Assembly: GCF_011170125.1 (NCBI RefSeq)
Contig: NZ_BLLN01000005.1
Location: 496,001 to 560,000, forward strand
Reading direction: 5' to 3'
Source of the DNA: Streptomyces diastaticus subsp. diastaticus
Lineage (GTDB): Bacteria > Actinomycetota > Actinomycetes > Streptomycetales > Streptomycetaceae
DNA: 64,000 nucleotides
Below, piece by piece: positions 8,149-16,955 of the stretch. Every line of letters starts with the position of its first letter. The first letter of the stretch is position 1. A program made the position numbers and the translations under genes. The notes under the pieces are model-generated. The model was given only the letters and a program-made list of their open reading frames with translations. It did not search any database and was not told where the DNA came from.

Positions 8149-9084
8149 ATGATGCTCCCCGTCGCGCTGCTGCTGCTGGGTGCCCTGACCGCCGTGCTCG
8201 CTCCGCGCCTCATCGCGCGGGCGCAGTGGCGGGAGAGGGAGCCCGTCGTCGCGCTCTGGGTGTGGCAGTGCGTCGTCGCCGGGGTGCTGCTCTGCTGCGT
8301 GCTCGCGATGGCGCTCACCGGCGCCGCCGCCTGGCACCTGGTCCGCGGACACGTCTTCGCACCCGCCCCGCACGCCGTCGTCGAGGCGTACGCCCTGGGC
8401 GCCTACGGCCCCTGGGCGCCGGCGACCTCGGCCGTCCTGGCACTGGGCGGGGTGTGGACGGTGGTCATGCTGGTCCGGGAGGTCGTCCGGGCACGGGCGC
8501 GCCGACGGCAGCGCCGCGCCGAACTGCTGGTCCGCTCCCCCCTCCTGCCGGGCGAGGAGCGTGACCAGGAGCGGCTGGTGGTCCTGGAGGGCGACCGGCC
8601 CGACGCCTGGTGGCTCCCCGGCCCCTCCCCTCAGCTCGTGATCACCACGGCGGCGCTGCGCAAGCTCGACGGCCGCCAGCTCGACGCCATCGCGGCCCAC
8701 GAACAGGGCCACGCGAAGATGCGCCACGACTGGCTGCGGCACATCTCCGCAGCGCTCGCTCAGGGGTTCCCGCAGGTGCCGTTCTTCGCGGCGTTCCGCG
8801 ACGAGATGCACCGGCTGGTGGAGTTGGCCGCCGACGACATGGCCTCGCGTCGCTTCGGCCGCCTCACCACGGCCCTCGCCCTGGTGGAACTGAACGAGGA
8901 CCGCGGCGTGTTCGGCCCCGGTCCCGCGCCCGAAGCTCATCTCCCCCAGCGGGTGGACCGGTTGCTGGCACCGCAGGCCCGCCTGGCGCCGATCCACCGG
9001 CTGCGGCTGACCGCCGCGGCGGCGGTGGTGCCGGCCGTGCCACTGGTACTCGCCTTCGGCCCCGGCATCCTCGCCCTGGGCTGA
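8149..9084 (+). CDS. M56 family membrane metallopeptidase
   Basis: A 311-residue BlaR1/MecR1-like zinc protease. Three or four N-terminal membrane helices are followed by the cytosolic catalytic domain with HEQGH (residues 184-188) and a downstream glutamate in LVELAADDMAS, then a C-terminal membrane helix. M56 peptidases normally cleave a partner repressor of the BlaI type; no blaI-like gene is adjacent here. The reading frame is open further upstream, but the ATG at 8149 begins the first membrane helix and follows a -10 box, so a leaderless start is likely. Confidence 0.88.
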   Translation: MMLPVALLLLGALTAVLAPRLIARAQWREREPVVALWVWQCVVAGVLLCCVLAMALTGAAAWHLVRGHVFAPAPHAVVEAYALGAYGPWAPATSAVLALGGVWTVVMLVREVVRARARRRQRRAELLVRSPLLPGEERDQERLVVLEGDRPDAWWLPGPSPQLVITTAALRKLDGRQLDAIAAHEQGHAKMRHDWLRHISAALAQGFPQVPFFAAFRDEMHRLVELAADDMASRRFGRLTTALALVELNEDRGVFGPGPAPEAHLPQRVDRLLAPQARLAPIHRLRLTAAAAVVPAVPLVLAFGPGILALG

Positions 9085-9136
9085 CATCAGCCTGCTCCCC
9101 TTCGTGTGGCGAGCATGTCCGCGCTCGATCGGGTAG

Positions 9137-9883
9137 GTGACCATCGTGACCATGGCACCCCGCTCGCCGCTCCATGACCCGCCCCGCGCTTCGCCACCCC
9201 GTGCCGCCCCGACTTGGGCGGCGGCCCTGGCCGGGCTCTCCGCCCTGTTGCTGACGCTGGTGGCCGTGGTCTGGCCGCCCCTGGCGAACTGGGACGCCTC
9301 GGTCGCCGTGGCGGCCCACGAGGCGGCCGTCGGCCACCCCGGAGCGACAAGGGTGAACCGGGTGCTCAGCGACTGGGTGTGGGATCCCTGGACGATGCGG
9401 GCCGTCGCCGCCGCCGCCGTGCTGTGGCTCTGGTGGCGCGGAACCACGCGACTGGCGGTGGCGGTCGGCGGGGCCTGCCTGGCCGCGGCTCTGGTGCAGC
9501 AACTCCTCAAGGCGGCTGTCGGCCGGGAACGCCCCGAGTGGCCCGACCCGGTCGACTCCGCGCACTTCGCCGCGTACCCCTCGGGCCACGCCATGACCGC
9601 CACGGTGACGTGCGGCCTGGTCGTCTGGGTGCTGCATCTGTCGAGGGTGGGGCGCCCCGTCCTGGTCAGCGCGTGGACGGTGGCGGCGGTGTCGGTGGCC
9701 GGCGTCGGCGCGACCCGGGTGTGGCTGGGCGTCCACTGGCCCACCGACGTACTGGGAGGCTGGCTGCTGGGCGGCCTGACGGTGGCCCTCGCCGCCCTCG
9801 TGTACGACCGGGCGGGGACGGCTGACCGAAGTGTTCGCCCGGCTCCCCCGGGCTCGGCGGGCGGGGCGGGGTCCGGCGCGTAG
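9137..9883 (+). CDS. PAP2 family phosphatase
   Basis: A 248-residue membrane phosphatase of the PAP2 superfamily, which removes phosphate from lipid phosphates or undecaprenyl pyrophosphate. All three motifs are present: KAAVGRERP, PSGHAM and TRVWLGVHWPTDVLGG, the latter holding the catalytic His and Asp. Six membrane helices are visible. The start is uncertain among GTG 9137, GTG 9146 and ATG 9152. The gene follows the M56 peptidase by about 50 nt. Confidence 0.9.
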   Translation: MTIVTMAPRSPLHDPPRASPPRAAPTWAAALAGLSALLLTLVAVVWPPLANWDASVAVAAHEAAVGHPGATRVNRVLSDWVWDPWTMRAVAAAAVLWLWWRGTTRLAVAVGGACLAAALVQQLLKAAVGRERPEWPDPVDSAHFAAYPSGHAMTATVTCGLVVWVLHLSRVGRPVLVSAWTVAAVSVAGVGATRVWLGVHWPTDVLGGWLLGGLTVALAALVYDRAGTADRSVRPAPPGSAGGAGSGA

Positions 9884-10140
9884 CGCGGTGGGTCCCCGGC
9901 CCCGGCCCACTCCACAGCCCTGTTCCTCGCCCGCACCGGAGGTCGCGGCTGGAGGCGAGGACGCCGTTGCATCCCGGGGGGCGGGCGTCTGCGGGACCCG
10001 CTCCTGCGCGGCGGCCGGGCCTGGCGGGAGGCGCCCGGACTACGGCCGTCGCTCCCCCAGGCGCCTGGCGCGTACGGCCCGTCCGGGACGGCAGCGGCGC
10101 GGAGGACACCCACGGAGGTCGCAGGCGCTGCCCGCCGAAG

Positions 10141-10164
10141 GTCCGCCGGGCGGAATACTCTGTC
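10141..10164 (+). promoter_or_regulatory. padR promoter with element shared with the DUF4184 promoter
   Basis: The core GAATACTCTGTC supplies a -10 (TACTCT, 10156-10161) only 6 nt before the padR ATG, so the message is probably leaderless. The upstream half TCCGCCGGGCGGA is a near-perfect palindrome. 21 of 24 positions recur at 11508-11531. Confidence 0.5.
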
Positions 10165-10167
10165 GAC

Positions 10168-10503
10168 ATGAGCGAACGAGGAATGCAGGAGCTGGCCCTG
10201 CTGCTGCTGACGGCGCTGGCGAATTCCCCTCGCCACGGTTATGCCGTCGCCCAGGAGGTCAGGACCATCACCGACGGCCGGGTGGCACCGCGTACCGGTG
10301 CGCTCTACGGGGCGCTGGACAGGCTGCTGGCGGAGGGGTTGATCGAGGTGGAGCGTGAGGAGGTGGTGGGCGGCCGGGCCCGTCGCGTCTTCGCTCTCGC
10401 TCCCGCGGGCCGCCAGAGGCTGGAGGCCGAGGCGGAGCGGCTGGCCGCGACCGTCCGGGAGGTCAGGCGGCGTCTGGCCGACGGGGCGGCGGCGCCGGCG
10501 TGA
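10168..10503 (+). CDS. PadR family transcriptional regulator
   Basis: A short 111-residue PadR-like winged-helix regulator. The helix-turn-helix contains LLLLTALANSPRHGYAVAQEV, the recognition helix RTGALYGALDRLLAEGLIEVE and a wing with RARRVFALAPAGRQRLEAE. The C-terminal dimerisation part is short, typical of the single-helix type. Its stop overlaps the GTG of the next gene (GTGA), a common PadR/membrane-partner pairing. It is likely autoregulated through the promoter palindrome and may also control the DUF4184 gene, which carries the same promoter sequence (inference). Confidence 0.9.
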   Translation: MSERGMQELALLLLTALANSPRHGYAVAQEVRTITDGRVAPRTGALYGALDRLLAEGLIEVEREEVVGGRARRVFALAPAGRQRLEAEAERLAATVREVRRRLADGAAAPA

Positions 10504-11387
10504 GCGATCCCCTGGTCCGTCTGTACCCGGCCGCGTACCGGGCTGCTCACGGGCAGGAGATCATCGACGTCCACCGGGAGATGACGGCGGACCTGTCGCG
10601 TCCGGCCCGGCTGCGCGCGGACGCCGACCTGGCCGCGCACGCCCTGCGGGTGCGGCTGCGGCTTGACTCGGCATCGCCCGCAGGGCGTTTCTTCGCCCTG
10701 GCCGCTCCGTTCGCACTGGCGGCCGGCGCGGTGGACAGCGGGTTGCAACTGGCACGCTGGTACGCCGGGCTCGTTCTCTCGCCGGCCCCGGTACGGGTAC
10801 AGCTCTCCGCCATGGACGGCCCGTGGGCCCTGTACATGCTGTTCTCCCTGCTGGTGTGCGTCGGCACGGTCACCGCCTTGACCGGCCGGTGGGGGCCGGG
10901 CGTGGGGATGGCCGTGTGCGGGCTGCTGGGGTCGGCCCTGCGGTGGGCCGTCGGCGGCCACCTGTACGACGAAGGGGCCACCGCTCCGCTCGCGGCGCTG
11001 CTGACCGTCGCCGTCGTGCTCGCCTGCCCTCCGGACCGGCGCGGTGACAGGCGGCTGTCGGCGGCGGCCGGAGTCATGGCTGCCGTGGCGTGGTTCCCCG
11101 TCGTCGCCGTGCGCGCGGGAACGTACACGGGGGCCTTCGGCGTGACCACGGACTACGGCGCCTGGCCGATGCTGGTCCTCGCCTTCACGGGGGCCGCCCT
11201 CGCCCTTCGCGCGCGTTCCCCGGGTCTGCGCGAGACGGGCGCGATGGCGGTGGCCTCTCCGCCGCTGGTCGCCCACTCCTACGCGACCGCCTGGGGCGAT
11301 CTCCGGCCCGTCCTCGGCGCCCTTCTCCTGCTGTCGGTCGTGGCCGCGCTCACCGCGTCCCTCCAGGCGGTGCGCCGCCGGCGCTGA
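10500..11387 (+). CDS. Integral membrane protein coupled to PadR
   Basis: A 295-residue protein with a roughly 60-residue cytosolic N-terminus (LVRLYPAAYRAAHGQEII, a stretch often seen in PadR-linked membrane proteins) followed by about seven hydrophobic helices. No catalytic motif is seen. The GTG start overlaps the padR stop, so the two are co-translated. Proteins in this arrangement are usually envelope-stress or transport-related and uncharacterised; I assign no function. Confidence 0.75.
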   Translation: MSDPLVRLYPAAYRAAHGQEIIDVHREMTADLSRPARLRADADLAAHALRVRLRLDSASPAGRFFALAAPFALAAGAVDSGLQLARWYAGLVLSPAPVRVQLSAMDGPWALYMLFSLLVCVGTVTALTGRWGPGVGMAVCGLLGSALRWAVGGHLYDEGATAPLAALLTVAVVLACPPDRRGDRRLSAAAGVMAAVAWFPVVAVRAGTYTGAFGVTTDYGAWPMLVLAFTGAALALRARSPGLRETGAMAVASPPLVAHSYATAWGDLRPVLGALLLLSVVAALTASLQAVRRRR

Positions 11388-11507
11388 CCCGGCCTCCGCT
11401 TTCGGCAGGCCAGCCCGCCGACGGCGGCCTGCTGCGCGGGGCCGGCCGTGCGTCCCGCCCGACGGCTTCGCGCCGGCCGCGCACCGCGCTCGGCGCATGT
11501 TGCCATA

Positions 11508-11531
11508 GTCCGGCGAGCTGAATACTCTGTC
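11508..11531 (+). promoter_or_regulatory. Copy of the padR promoter element ahead of DUF4184
   Basis: Matches the padR promoter at 21 of 24 positions, including the complete GAATACTCTGTC core with its TACTCT -10. It would start a transcript about 120 nt ahead of the DUF4184 GTG at 11658. Confidence 0.45.
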
Positions 11532-11657
11532 CGAGGTTCTATCGGGGAGGGCTGTCCGGGCCTGCCGCGCGATCTCGGCGCCCCCGACGGAAGGGGCGCC
11601 GCAGGGCGAGGCGCAGGACCCCCCTTCCGGCCCGTTCCGAGCAGAGAAGACCATCAA

Positions 11658-12614
11658 GTGCCGTTCACCTTGTCCCACCCCGCGGCAGTGCTGCCGCTGC
11701 TGCGCCGGCCGTTCGTTCCGGCGTCTCTGGTCGCGGGCGCCATGGCACCCGACGTCCCGTACTTCCTGAACACCCTCGGCGTGTCCGAGACCAGCCCCGA
11801 GGACTGGTACGGACCGCTCCTCAACGCCACGGAGACCCACTCGCTCAGCACGGGCCTGCTGGTCAGCCTGCCGCTCGCCGTCGGCCTGGTCGCCGTCTGC
11901 CGGATGCTGCGGGCGCCGGTCACAGCACTGCTCCCGCCCCGCCTCCACCTACCCGGACCCGAGCGGACGAGCGGCCTGCCCGCCAAGACCCGCCACACCC
12001 TGTGGCTGCTGGTCTCCGCCCTGATCGGTGTCGCCTCACACCTCGCCTGGGACTCCCTCACCCACGCCGACGGCTTCCTGCTCACTCACGTGCAGCCGGC
12101 GCGCGCGGGCCTGGGAGGCCTGTCGGCCGACCGGCTGCTCCAGTACGCGAGCACCGCCTTCGGCCTGGCGGCCGTCGGCCGGCACCTCTGGCGGCGCCGC
12201 GACCGCCTGCGCCCCCGCGGCGGCACCGACACCGTCGTCCGCCTGCGCCCCGCCACGCGGTGGGGCGTGGTGACTCTGCTGGTCGCGGCACCCGTACTGG
12301 GCGGCGCCGTCACCGTGCGCGACGACTTCGACGCCTACCGCTACGTGACCGAAGTGGACCACAGCCGACCGGCCACCGTCGTCAGCCTGGGCGACGGCGC
12401 GAGCGAGACCGTCCACCCCTCCAAGACGGTCCGGGCTCCGTGGGGGACCCTCGCCGAAGGCGTGCTGACCGGAGCCGCCAAGAGAGCGGGCGCTTCGTTC
12501 GCGGTCGCACTGCTGCTCTACTCCGCGACCTGGCAGATCGGCACCGTCGCGCGCCGGCCGGTGACGGCATCCGGCCGCGCCCCCTCGCCGCGACCGGCTC
12601 AGGACGGGAAGTGA
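11658..12614 (+). CDS. DUF4184 family membrane protein
   Basis: A 318-residue membrane protein that starts with the family signature PFTLSHPAAVLPL and continues with MAPDVPYF and HSLSTGLL, then VASHLAWDSLTHADGF; conserved His and Asp residues recall the membrane metal-dependent hydrolase (YdjM) fold. The function of DUF4184 is unknown. The GTG at 11658 begins exactly at the family N-terminus; the frame is open upstream but lacks the family pattern. The ribosome site is weak. The shared promoter element suggests co-regulation with padR. Confidence 0.82.
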   Translation: MPFTLSHPAAVLPLLRRPFVPASLVAGAMAPDVPYFLNTLGVSETSPEDWYGPLLNATETHSLSTGLLVSLPLAVGLVAVCRMLRAPVTALLPPRLHLPGPERTSGLPAKTRHTLWLLVSALIGVASHLAWDSLTHADGFLLTHVQPARAGLGGLSADRLLQYASTAFGLAAVGRHLWRRRDRLRPRGGTDTVVRLRPATRWGVVTLLVAAPVLGGAVTVRDDFDAYRYVTEVDHSRPATVVSLGDGASETVHPSKTVRAPWGTLAEGVLTGAAKRAGASFAVALLLYSATWQIGTVARRPVTASGRAPSPRPAQDGK

Positions 12615-12908
12615 CGGCGCTCGGCGGACTGTTTCCGCGCTCTCACCGCCGAGACGCGAGCCCCGGCGACGGGCGGTCGCGGTCGCGCCGGGCGACCGCG
12701 GCGGCCCCGGGGCGCGCCCACCGCCCCGCGGAGCGGACAGCTCTGCCACCGGCCGGGGCCGCCGTGGGCCAGGCCCACGGGCGGGCCGACAGGCCGGAGC
12801 GGCGGGCGGACCCCGGCGCCCTGTGGCACGAGCACGGTGTCCGAAAAGCCGGTCCGAGGCCCTTCGCGCTCGCCCGGGAGCGGCTGGGGGCGGTTCCCGT
12901 GACCACCC
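12615..12908. other. Intergenic stretch, nothing recognised
   Basis: Several open frames cross this segment on both strands, but none has a ribosome site, a recognisable family pattern or a consistent codon bias. I see no RNA gene or strong hairpin. Confidence 0.4.
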
Positions 12909-13325
12909 TCATGGGCGGCGGACGCCGACGGGGGTGCCGCGGCGCTCGACCGCGCGGTGCGCTTCGCAGAGCAGCCGCCCGTGCGCGAACGGCCCGACGG
13001 GCGACTGCTCCCCGCACGGGGCGGGGGGAGCGCGCGGCGGCCGTGTGACGGGCGGGGGCCATGCGGCGCGGGGCGGGCGTTCAGGACTGGTAGCCCTCGA
13101 CCTCGTCGGTGGGGCGGGCCGGGCCTCGTCCGGGTTCCCGCCGAACTCGGCCTTGGCGCGGCGCCGGCGGAGCAGGTCCCCGCACCGGTCGAGTGCGCGT
13201 GCTGGAGCGGTGAGGCGGGCCTGCTCGGTCGCGGGGCCGGTCTCACCGGCCTCCAGCGAGGCCCGCGGGCGCTTCTCGGCCTCGACCATCGCGGTGGTGT
13301 TGCGCAGGATGTCCTGTTGGTCCAT
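12909..13325 (-). CDS. DUF2630 family protein with apparent C-terminal frameshift
   Basis: The first 70 residues match the small actinobacterial DUF2630 family: MDQQDILRNTTAMVEAEKR, then LDRCGDLLRRRRAKAEFGGNPDEA. The ATG at 13325 has GAGGAGG upstream. Family members are about 80 residues and end in a conserved DEVEGYxx. Here that ending (DEVEGYQS-stop) is encoded at 13083-13110 in a different frame, while the open frame runs on to 12909 with an unrelated arginine/proline-rich tail. From the ATG to the expected stop the length is one nucleotide short of a whole number of codons. The gene is therefore either frameshifted in nature or carries a one-base sequencing error. Confidence 0.65.
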   Translation of the reverse strand: MDQQDILRNTTAMVEAEKRPRASLEAGETGPATEQARLTAPARALDRCGDLLRRRRAKAEFGGNPDEARPAPPTRSRATSPERPPRAAWPPPVTRPPRAPPAPCGEQSPVGPFAHGRLLCEAHRAVERRGTPVGVRRP

Positions 13326-13410
13326 GCTCGGCTGCCTCCTCGCCTCCCCCTGCCGGCCCGGGGAAGGGACCCGGGAGCGCGCGATCGGAGCGCGTCCGGC
13401 CGGGAAGACC

Positions 13411-13451
13411 CTCGTCCCCCGGCACGGCCGGGAGCCGTTCCGGGGGACGAG
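13411..13451 (-). terminator. Hairpin terminator of the LVIVD-repeat gene
   Basis: A perfect 12-bp stem CTCGTCCCCCGG / CCGGGGGACGAG with a 17-nt loop, itself partly paired, lies just past the stop of the LVIVD gene and before the DUF2630 promoter. There is no T-tract, as is common in Streptomyces. Confidence 0.6.
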
Positions 13452-13499
13452 AACCGGGCAGGTGGCGCGTACCCCGGAAGCGGCCGGGGTGGGCGGGGC

Positions 13500-15008
13500 T
13501 CAGTCGAGGTAGTCCGGCTGCGTCTGGACGTTCAGCTCGTCGAGCCGGACCTTCTTGGCCGGGTCGGTGCGCCGGTCGTCCAGCTTCAGGACGTCGAAGC
13601 CCTTCGCCATGTCGTTGGAGTAGATGTAGCCGTTGTAGTAGTACGCCGACCAGGAGCCGCCGGCGATGAGGGTGTCGGCGCTCAGCGGGCCGCGTTCGAA
13701 GTAGGCGATCTCGCGGGGCTTGGCCGACTCGGTGAAGTCCCAGACGGACACGCCGCCCTGGTACCACGCCTGGACCATGATGTCGCGGCCCTTGACCGGG
13801 ATGAGCGAGCCGTTGTGGGCGACGCAGTTCTCGGTGTCGGCCTGATGGCGGTCGATCTTGAAGTAGCCGCGGAAGACCAGCTCGGGCTTCTTGTCCCTGC
13901 CCTTGCGGACCAGGTCGTAGATGCCGTCGGCACCCCGCTCGGGGCCGGTCTCCTCGTTGCAGGTGGCCGCGCCACCGCCGCCGAGTTCGTCGGTGAAGAC
14001 GACCTTGTCCGCCTTCTGGTTGAAGGTCGCGGAGTGCCAGAACGCGAAGTTCTCGTTGTCCTGGACCCGGTCGACGACCTTGGGCTTCTCCGGGTTCTCG
14101 ATGTCGAGGAGGATGCCGTCGCCCATGCAGGCACCGGCGGCGAGGTTCTTGTGCGGCAGCGCGGTGATGTCGTGGCAGCCGGTGGTCTTGGAGACTCCCG
14201 GGTGGGTCGGAGCGCCCGGGTTGCCGCCGCCGTCCGGCCCCTCGCCGGGGAACAGCACGGGGAAGTCGATGACCGCGGCCTTCTGCGGCGCCTTGCGAGG
14301 CACCTTGACTATGGAGATGCCGTCATGCGGAGGCCGGCAGTCGGGGAACGCGGCGCTGGGCGAGTACGAGGAGACGTACACGTAGACGTTCTCGCGGTCC
14401 GGGACCAGGGTGTGGGTGTGCGAACCGCAGGCGGTCTCGACGGCGGCGACGTACCGCGGCTTGCGCTTGTCACTGATGTCGAAGACCTTCATGCCCTCCC
14501 AGGAGGACTTCTCGGTGGCGGGCTGGGTGGTGCTCGCACAGGAGTCGTCGCTGCGGGAGGAGTCGGTGGAGAGGAAGAGCAGGTCGCCGGAGACCGAGAC
14601 GTCGTTCTGGGAACCGGGGCAGAGGACCTGGGCGACGGTCTTGGGCTTCTTCGGGTTGCTGAGGTCGAAGACGCGGAAGCCGTCGTAGTTTCCCGCGAAG
14701 GCGTACTCGCCCTGGAAGGCCAGGTCGGAGTTGGTACCGGGGAGGGCGTCCTTGGGGATGTTGGCGAGGTGCTCGATGTTCTGGGAGTGGACGATCTCGT
14801 CCGGGGCGGGGATCTCGCCGGCGGCGATGGCCGCCTCGGTGTCGGCGGCTTCGCTCTTGCTGACGCGCTCCGAGACCTCGGGGGTGTCCCCGGGGCCCGG
14901 GACGGCCATGGCGGGCCCCACGGTGAGCAGGGACGCGAGCATGCCAACTGCGGCAGCGGCAACGGTGAGGCGTCTACGCCTCGGCCGGGGGGTGTGGGAC
15001 AGGGTCAC
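13500..15008 (-). CDS. Secreted LVIVD repeat-containing protein
   Basis: A 502-residue exported protein. The N-terminus has an arginine run (RPRRRR), a hydrophobic stretch and AMA cleavage site, compatible with a Tat- or Sec-type signal peptide. The rest is a beta-propeller built from LVIVD-type repeats such as GFRVFDLSNPKKPKTVAQV, GMKVFDISDKRKPRYVAAV and ILLDIENPEKPKVVDRV. The GTG at 15008 follows GGGAGGA; the frame continues 33 codons upstream without a better start. A histidine-rich central part could bind metal. Role unknown; it is divergent from a DUF305 lipoprotein gene. Confidence 0.82.
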   Translation of the reverse strand: MTLSHTPRPRRRRLTVAAAAVGMLASLLTVGPAMAVPGPGDTPEVSERVSKSEAADTEAAIAAGEIPAPDEIVHSQNIEHLANIPKDALPGTNSDLAFQGEYAFAGNYDGFRVFDLSNPKKPKTVAQVLCPGSQNDVSVSGDLLFLSTDSSRSDDSCASTTQPATEKSSWEGMKVFDISDKRKPRYVAAVETACGSHTHTLVPDRENVYVYVSSYSPSAAFPDCRPPHDGISIVKVPRKAPQKAAVIDFPVLFPGEGPDGGGNPGAPTHPGVSKTTGCHDITALPHKNLAAGACMGDGILLDIENPEKPKVVDRVQDNENFAFWHSATFNQKADKVVFTDELGGGGAATCNEETGPERGADGIYDLVRKGRDKKPELVFRGYFKIDRHQADTENCVAHNGSLIPVKGRDIMVQAWYQGGVSVWDFTESAKPREIAYFERGPLSADTLIAGGSWSAYYYNGYIYSNDMAKGFDVLKLDDRRTDPAKKVRLDELNVQTQPDYLD

Positions 15009-15057
15009 TGCGTCCTCCCTGGTCGCCGTTCGCACGAACGGTTCTGTGGATTCCCGC

Positions 15058-15085
15058 AGTATCGCTTTCATCATGCACAGATCAA
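15058..15085 (-). promoter_or_regulatory. Candidate promoter of the LVIVD gene
   Basis: Minus-strand TTGATC (15085-15080) and GATACT (15063-15058) are 16 nt apart, close to the vegetative consensus, leaving a leader of about 45 nt. Confidence 0.4.
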
Positions 15086-15179
15086 CAGGTGGCAACATAC
15101 TTGTCATCAGACTTTCCGGACCCTCGCCCGTGACGTCGCGTCAGGGCAGTGCCCCGCCCTCGCACTTCAGGAGGCAGTC

Positions 15180-15839
15180 GTGCCGATACCCCGCCCTCTC
15201 GCCCCGCGCCGCCGCGTCCCGCACGCCCTGGCAGCCGTCGCCGCGGCGGCCCTGCTCGCCGGGTGCACCGGCTCGACGGAACCGGCGGCGAAGGCCGCGT
15301 CCGGACCGGGCCCGTCGGTGATCGCGCCGGGCCGCCCGGGTGAGGAGGCGGAGACCCTGACGGCCGAGGAGGCGGAGCGCCGCAGGCCGGACGACAGCCC
15401 GAACTCGGCCGACTTCGCCTACATCGAGATGATGATCGAGCACCACGGGCAGGCACTGGAGATGGCCCGGCTGGTGCCCGGGCGGGTGCACAGCAAGCGC
15501 GTCAGGTCGCTGGCCGACCGCATCGAGGCAGGGCAGAAGCCGGAGATCGGCGCCATGAAGGCGTGGCTGAAGAACAACGGCGGACCGCGCGGCAAGGGCC
15601 ACGACCACGACGCCATGGCCGGGATGGCGACGCCGCGGCAGCTCGAACGACTGGCGGAGGCGGACGGCGAGGAGTTCGACAGGCTGTTCCTGAAGCTGAT
15701 GACCACTCACCACGCGGGTGCCGTCTCGATGGCCACCGACGTGCTGGGCGCCGGCAACAACGTCCAGGTCGAGGAGATGGCCGACGATGTGATCGCGACC
15801 CAGAGCACCGAGATCGACCGGATGCGCGACATGCTCTGA
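15180..15839 (+). CDS. DUF305 domain-containing lipoprotein
   Basis: A 219-residue lipoprotein: basic N-terminus, hydrophobic helix and lipobox LLAGC, then the four-helix DUF305 fold with YIEMMIEHHGQALEMA and a second copy of the pattern in LKLMTTHHAGAVSMA, plus a HDHDAMAGM loop. The paired His/Met motifs suggest metal (often copper) binding at the outer face of the membrane. The GTG at 15180 has AGGAGG upstream; the long upstream frame is antisense to the LVIVD gene and is not coding. Divergent from the LVIVD gene with a shared intergenic region. Confidence 0.9.
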   Translation: MPIPRPLAPRRRVPHALAAVAAAALLAGCTGSTEPAAKAASGPGPSVIAPGRPGEEAETLTAEEAERRRPDDSPNSADFAYIEMMIEHHGQALEMARLVPGRVHSKRVRSLADRIEAGQKPEIGAMKAWLKNNGGPRGKGHDHDAMAGMATPRQLERLAEADGEEFDRLFLKLMTTHHAGAVSMATDVLGAGNNVQVEEMADDVIATQSTEIDRMRDML

Positions 15840-16546
15840 ACCGGAACTCCCCCGCCCGCGCCCCCTCCTCCCTCCCGCACCCGTTCTCGGCACGCCCTCC
15901 GTGCCTTCGGGGCGCCGGCCGCCTACCGGGCCCACGAGCGGGACACACAGCGGCTACGGGCCGCGACCCGCAAGACGCGCAGGACACCCGGCGCTCCCCG
16001 CCCTGCTCGCCCCACCGCTCACGCCCGGCGCGCCGATGACCGCCCGGCCGCCCGCCCGCTTCGTCGACGAGTCCGCCCCGCTGGGCGCCGTCGCCGGCAG
16101 TACGCGCTCGCGGCGTAGGCGGGTTCGGTGGCGGCCCCGCTGAGCACCGCGGGGGCCACGCGCCGGTCCGCCGCGGGCCTCGCCCCGCCTGATCACCACC
16201 GGCCCGCCGGTGTGGGGCGTCGCCGCCCTCGTCCGGCGCGTCGGCCTCCGGCGGTCCGGCGTCCGGCCGCCGGTCCCACAGGGCCGCGCCTTCACCGCGG
16301 TCGTCCGATGGCGATGACCGGCGCCGGCCGGCGGAGCGCCGCGCGCGGTCCCCGACCTGACCGGGGTGACGATCTCGGCGGCCGTCGGCTGCTGCCGGCG
16401 GGTCGCCCACGGTGACGGCCAGCCCCCGGCCACCGGCTCCGGACGGTGCCGCGCGGCGCACCGGCGCCCGGGTGCGTCACGCGTACGCGCTCGGTCCGCC
16501 CTTCAGCCCTCCGCCGGGCCGGAGCGGGAAAGCGGCGCCCGGGGCG
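15840..16546. other. Intergenic stretch of 0.7 kb, no gene recognised
   Basis: Very GC-rich with several open frames on both strands, none with a convincing start, family pattern or third-position bias. It may contain decayed sequence but I could not match it to any family. No RNA gene seen. Confidence 0.4.
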
Positions 16547-16888
16547 TCAGCCTCCGTGGGCCTGACGGGCGGCCCCGGCGAGGACGCTGTCGAGCAGGCC
16601 GGGGAAGAGCAGGTCGAGGTCGTCCCGGCGCAACGCGTTGAGCTTGGCGGTCCCCCGGTAGGTCTGGCGGATGACCCCGCTCTCCCTGAGGACACGGAAG
16701 TGGTGCGTGCTGGTCGACTTGGTCACCGGGAGCTGCAACTGCGTACAGGACTGCTCCGTGCCGCCGGCGTCCAGCGCGCACACCACCCGTAGCCGCATCG
16801 GGTCCGCGAGGGCGTGCAGGACCTCCTCCAGGCGGATGCGGTCGCGCGTCGGATGGACGAGGGTGCGGGGGCTCTCGGCGGTGGTCAT
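16547..16888 (-). CDS. ArsR family transcriptional regulator
   Basis: A 113-residue winged-helix regulator with RLEEVLHALADPMRLRVVCAL, the recognition helix VTKSTSTHHFRVLRESGVIRQ and the wing YRGTAKLNALRRDDL. Cysteines are at CALDAGGTEQSC, which is not the classical CxC arsenic site, so a non-metal or redox signal is possible. The ATG at 16888 has GGAAGG upstream. Divergent from the old-yellow enzyme gene, whose promoter it very likely represses through the TACG-N8-CGTA sites between them. Confidence 0.9.
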   Translation of the reverse strand: MTTAESPRTLVHPTRDRIRLEEVLHALADPMRLRVVCALDAGGTEQSCTQLQLPVTKSTSTHHFRVLRESGVIRQTYRGTAKLNALRRDDLDLLFPGLLDSVLAGAARQAHGG

Positions 16889-16955
16889 CTCGGTCGCCCT
16901 TCCTGACTGGCACGGTGCGCGGCGGTCCCGGCCTGGCGCCACGGACTCCGCATTG

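Noticed and set aside
12909..13080. Cys/His pattern (CGEQ...LCEAH) as zinc finger remnant downstream of DUF2630
   Set aside because: Too short and lies in the frameshift tail; no second Cys pair with proper spacing.
15954..16433. Minus-strand 159-codon frame in the 15.8-16.5 kb gap
   Set aside because: Arg/Pro/Ala low complexity, no ribosome site, no recognisable family.
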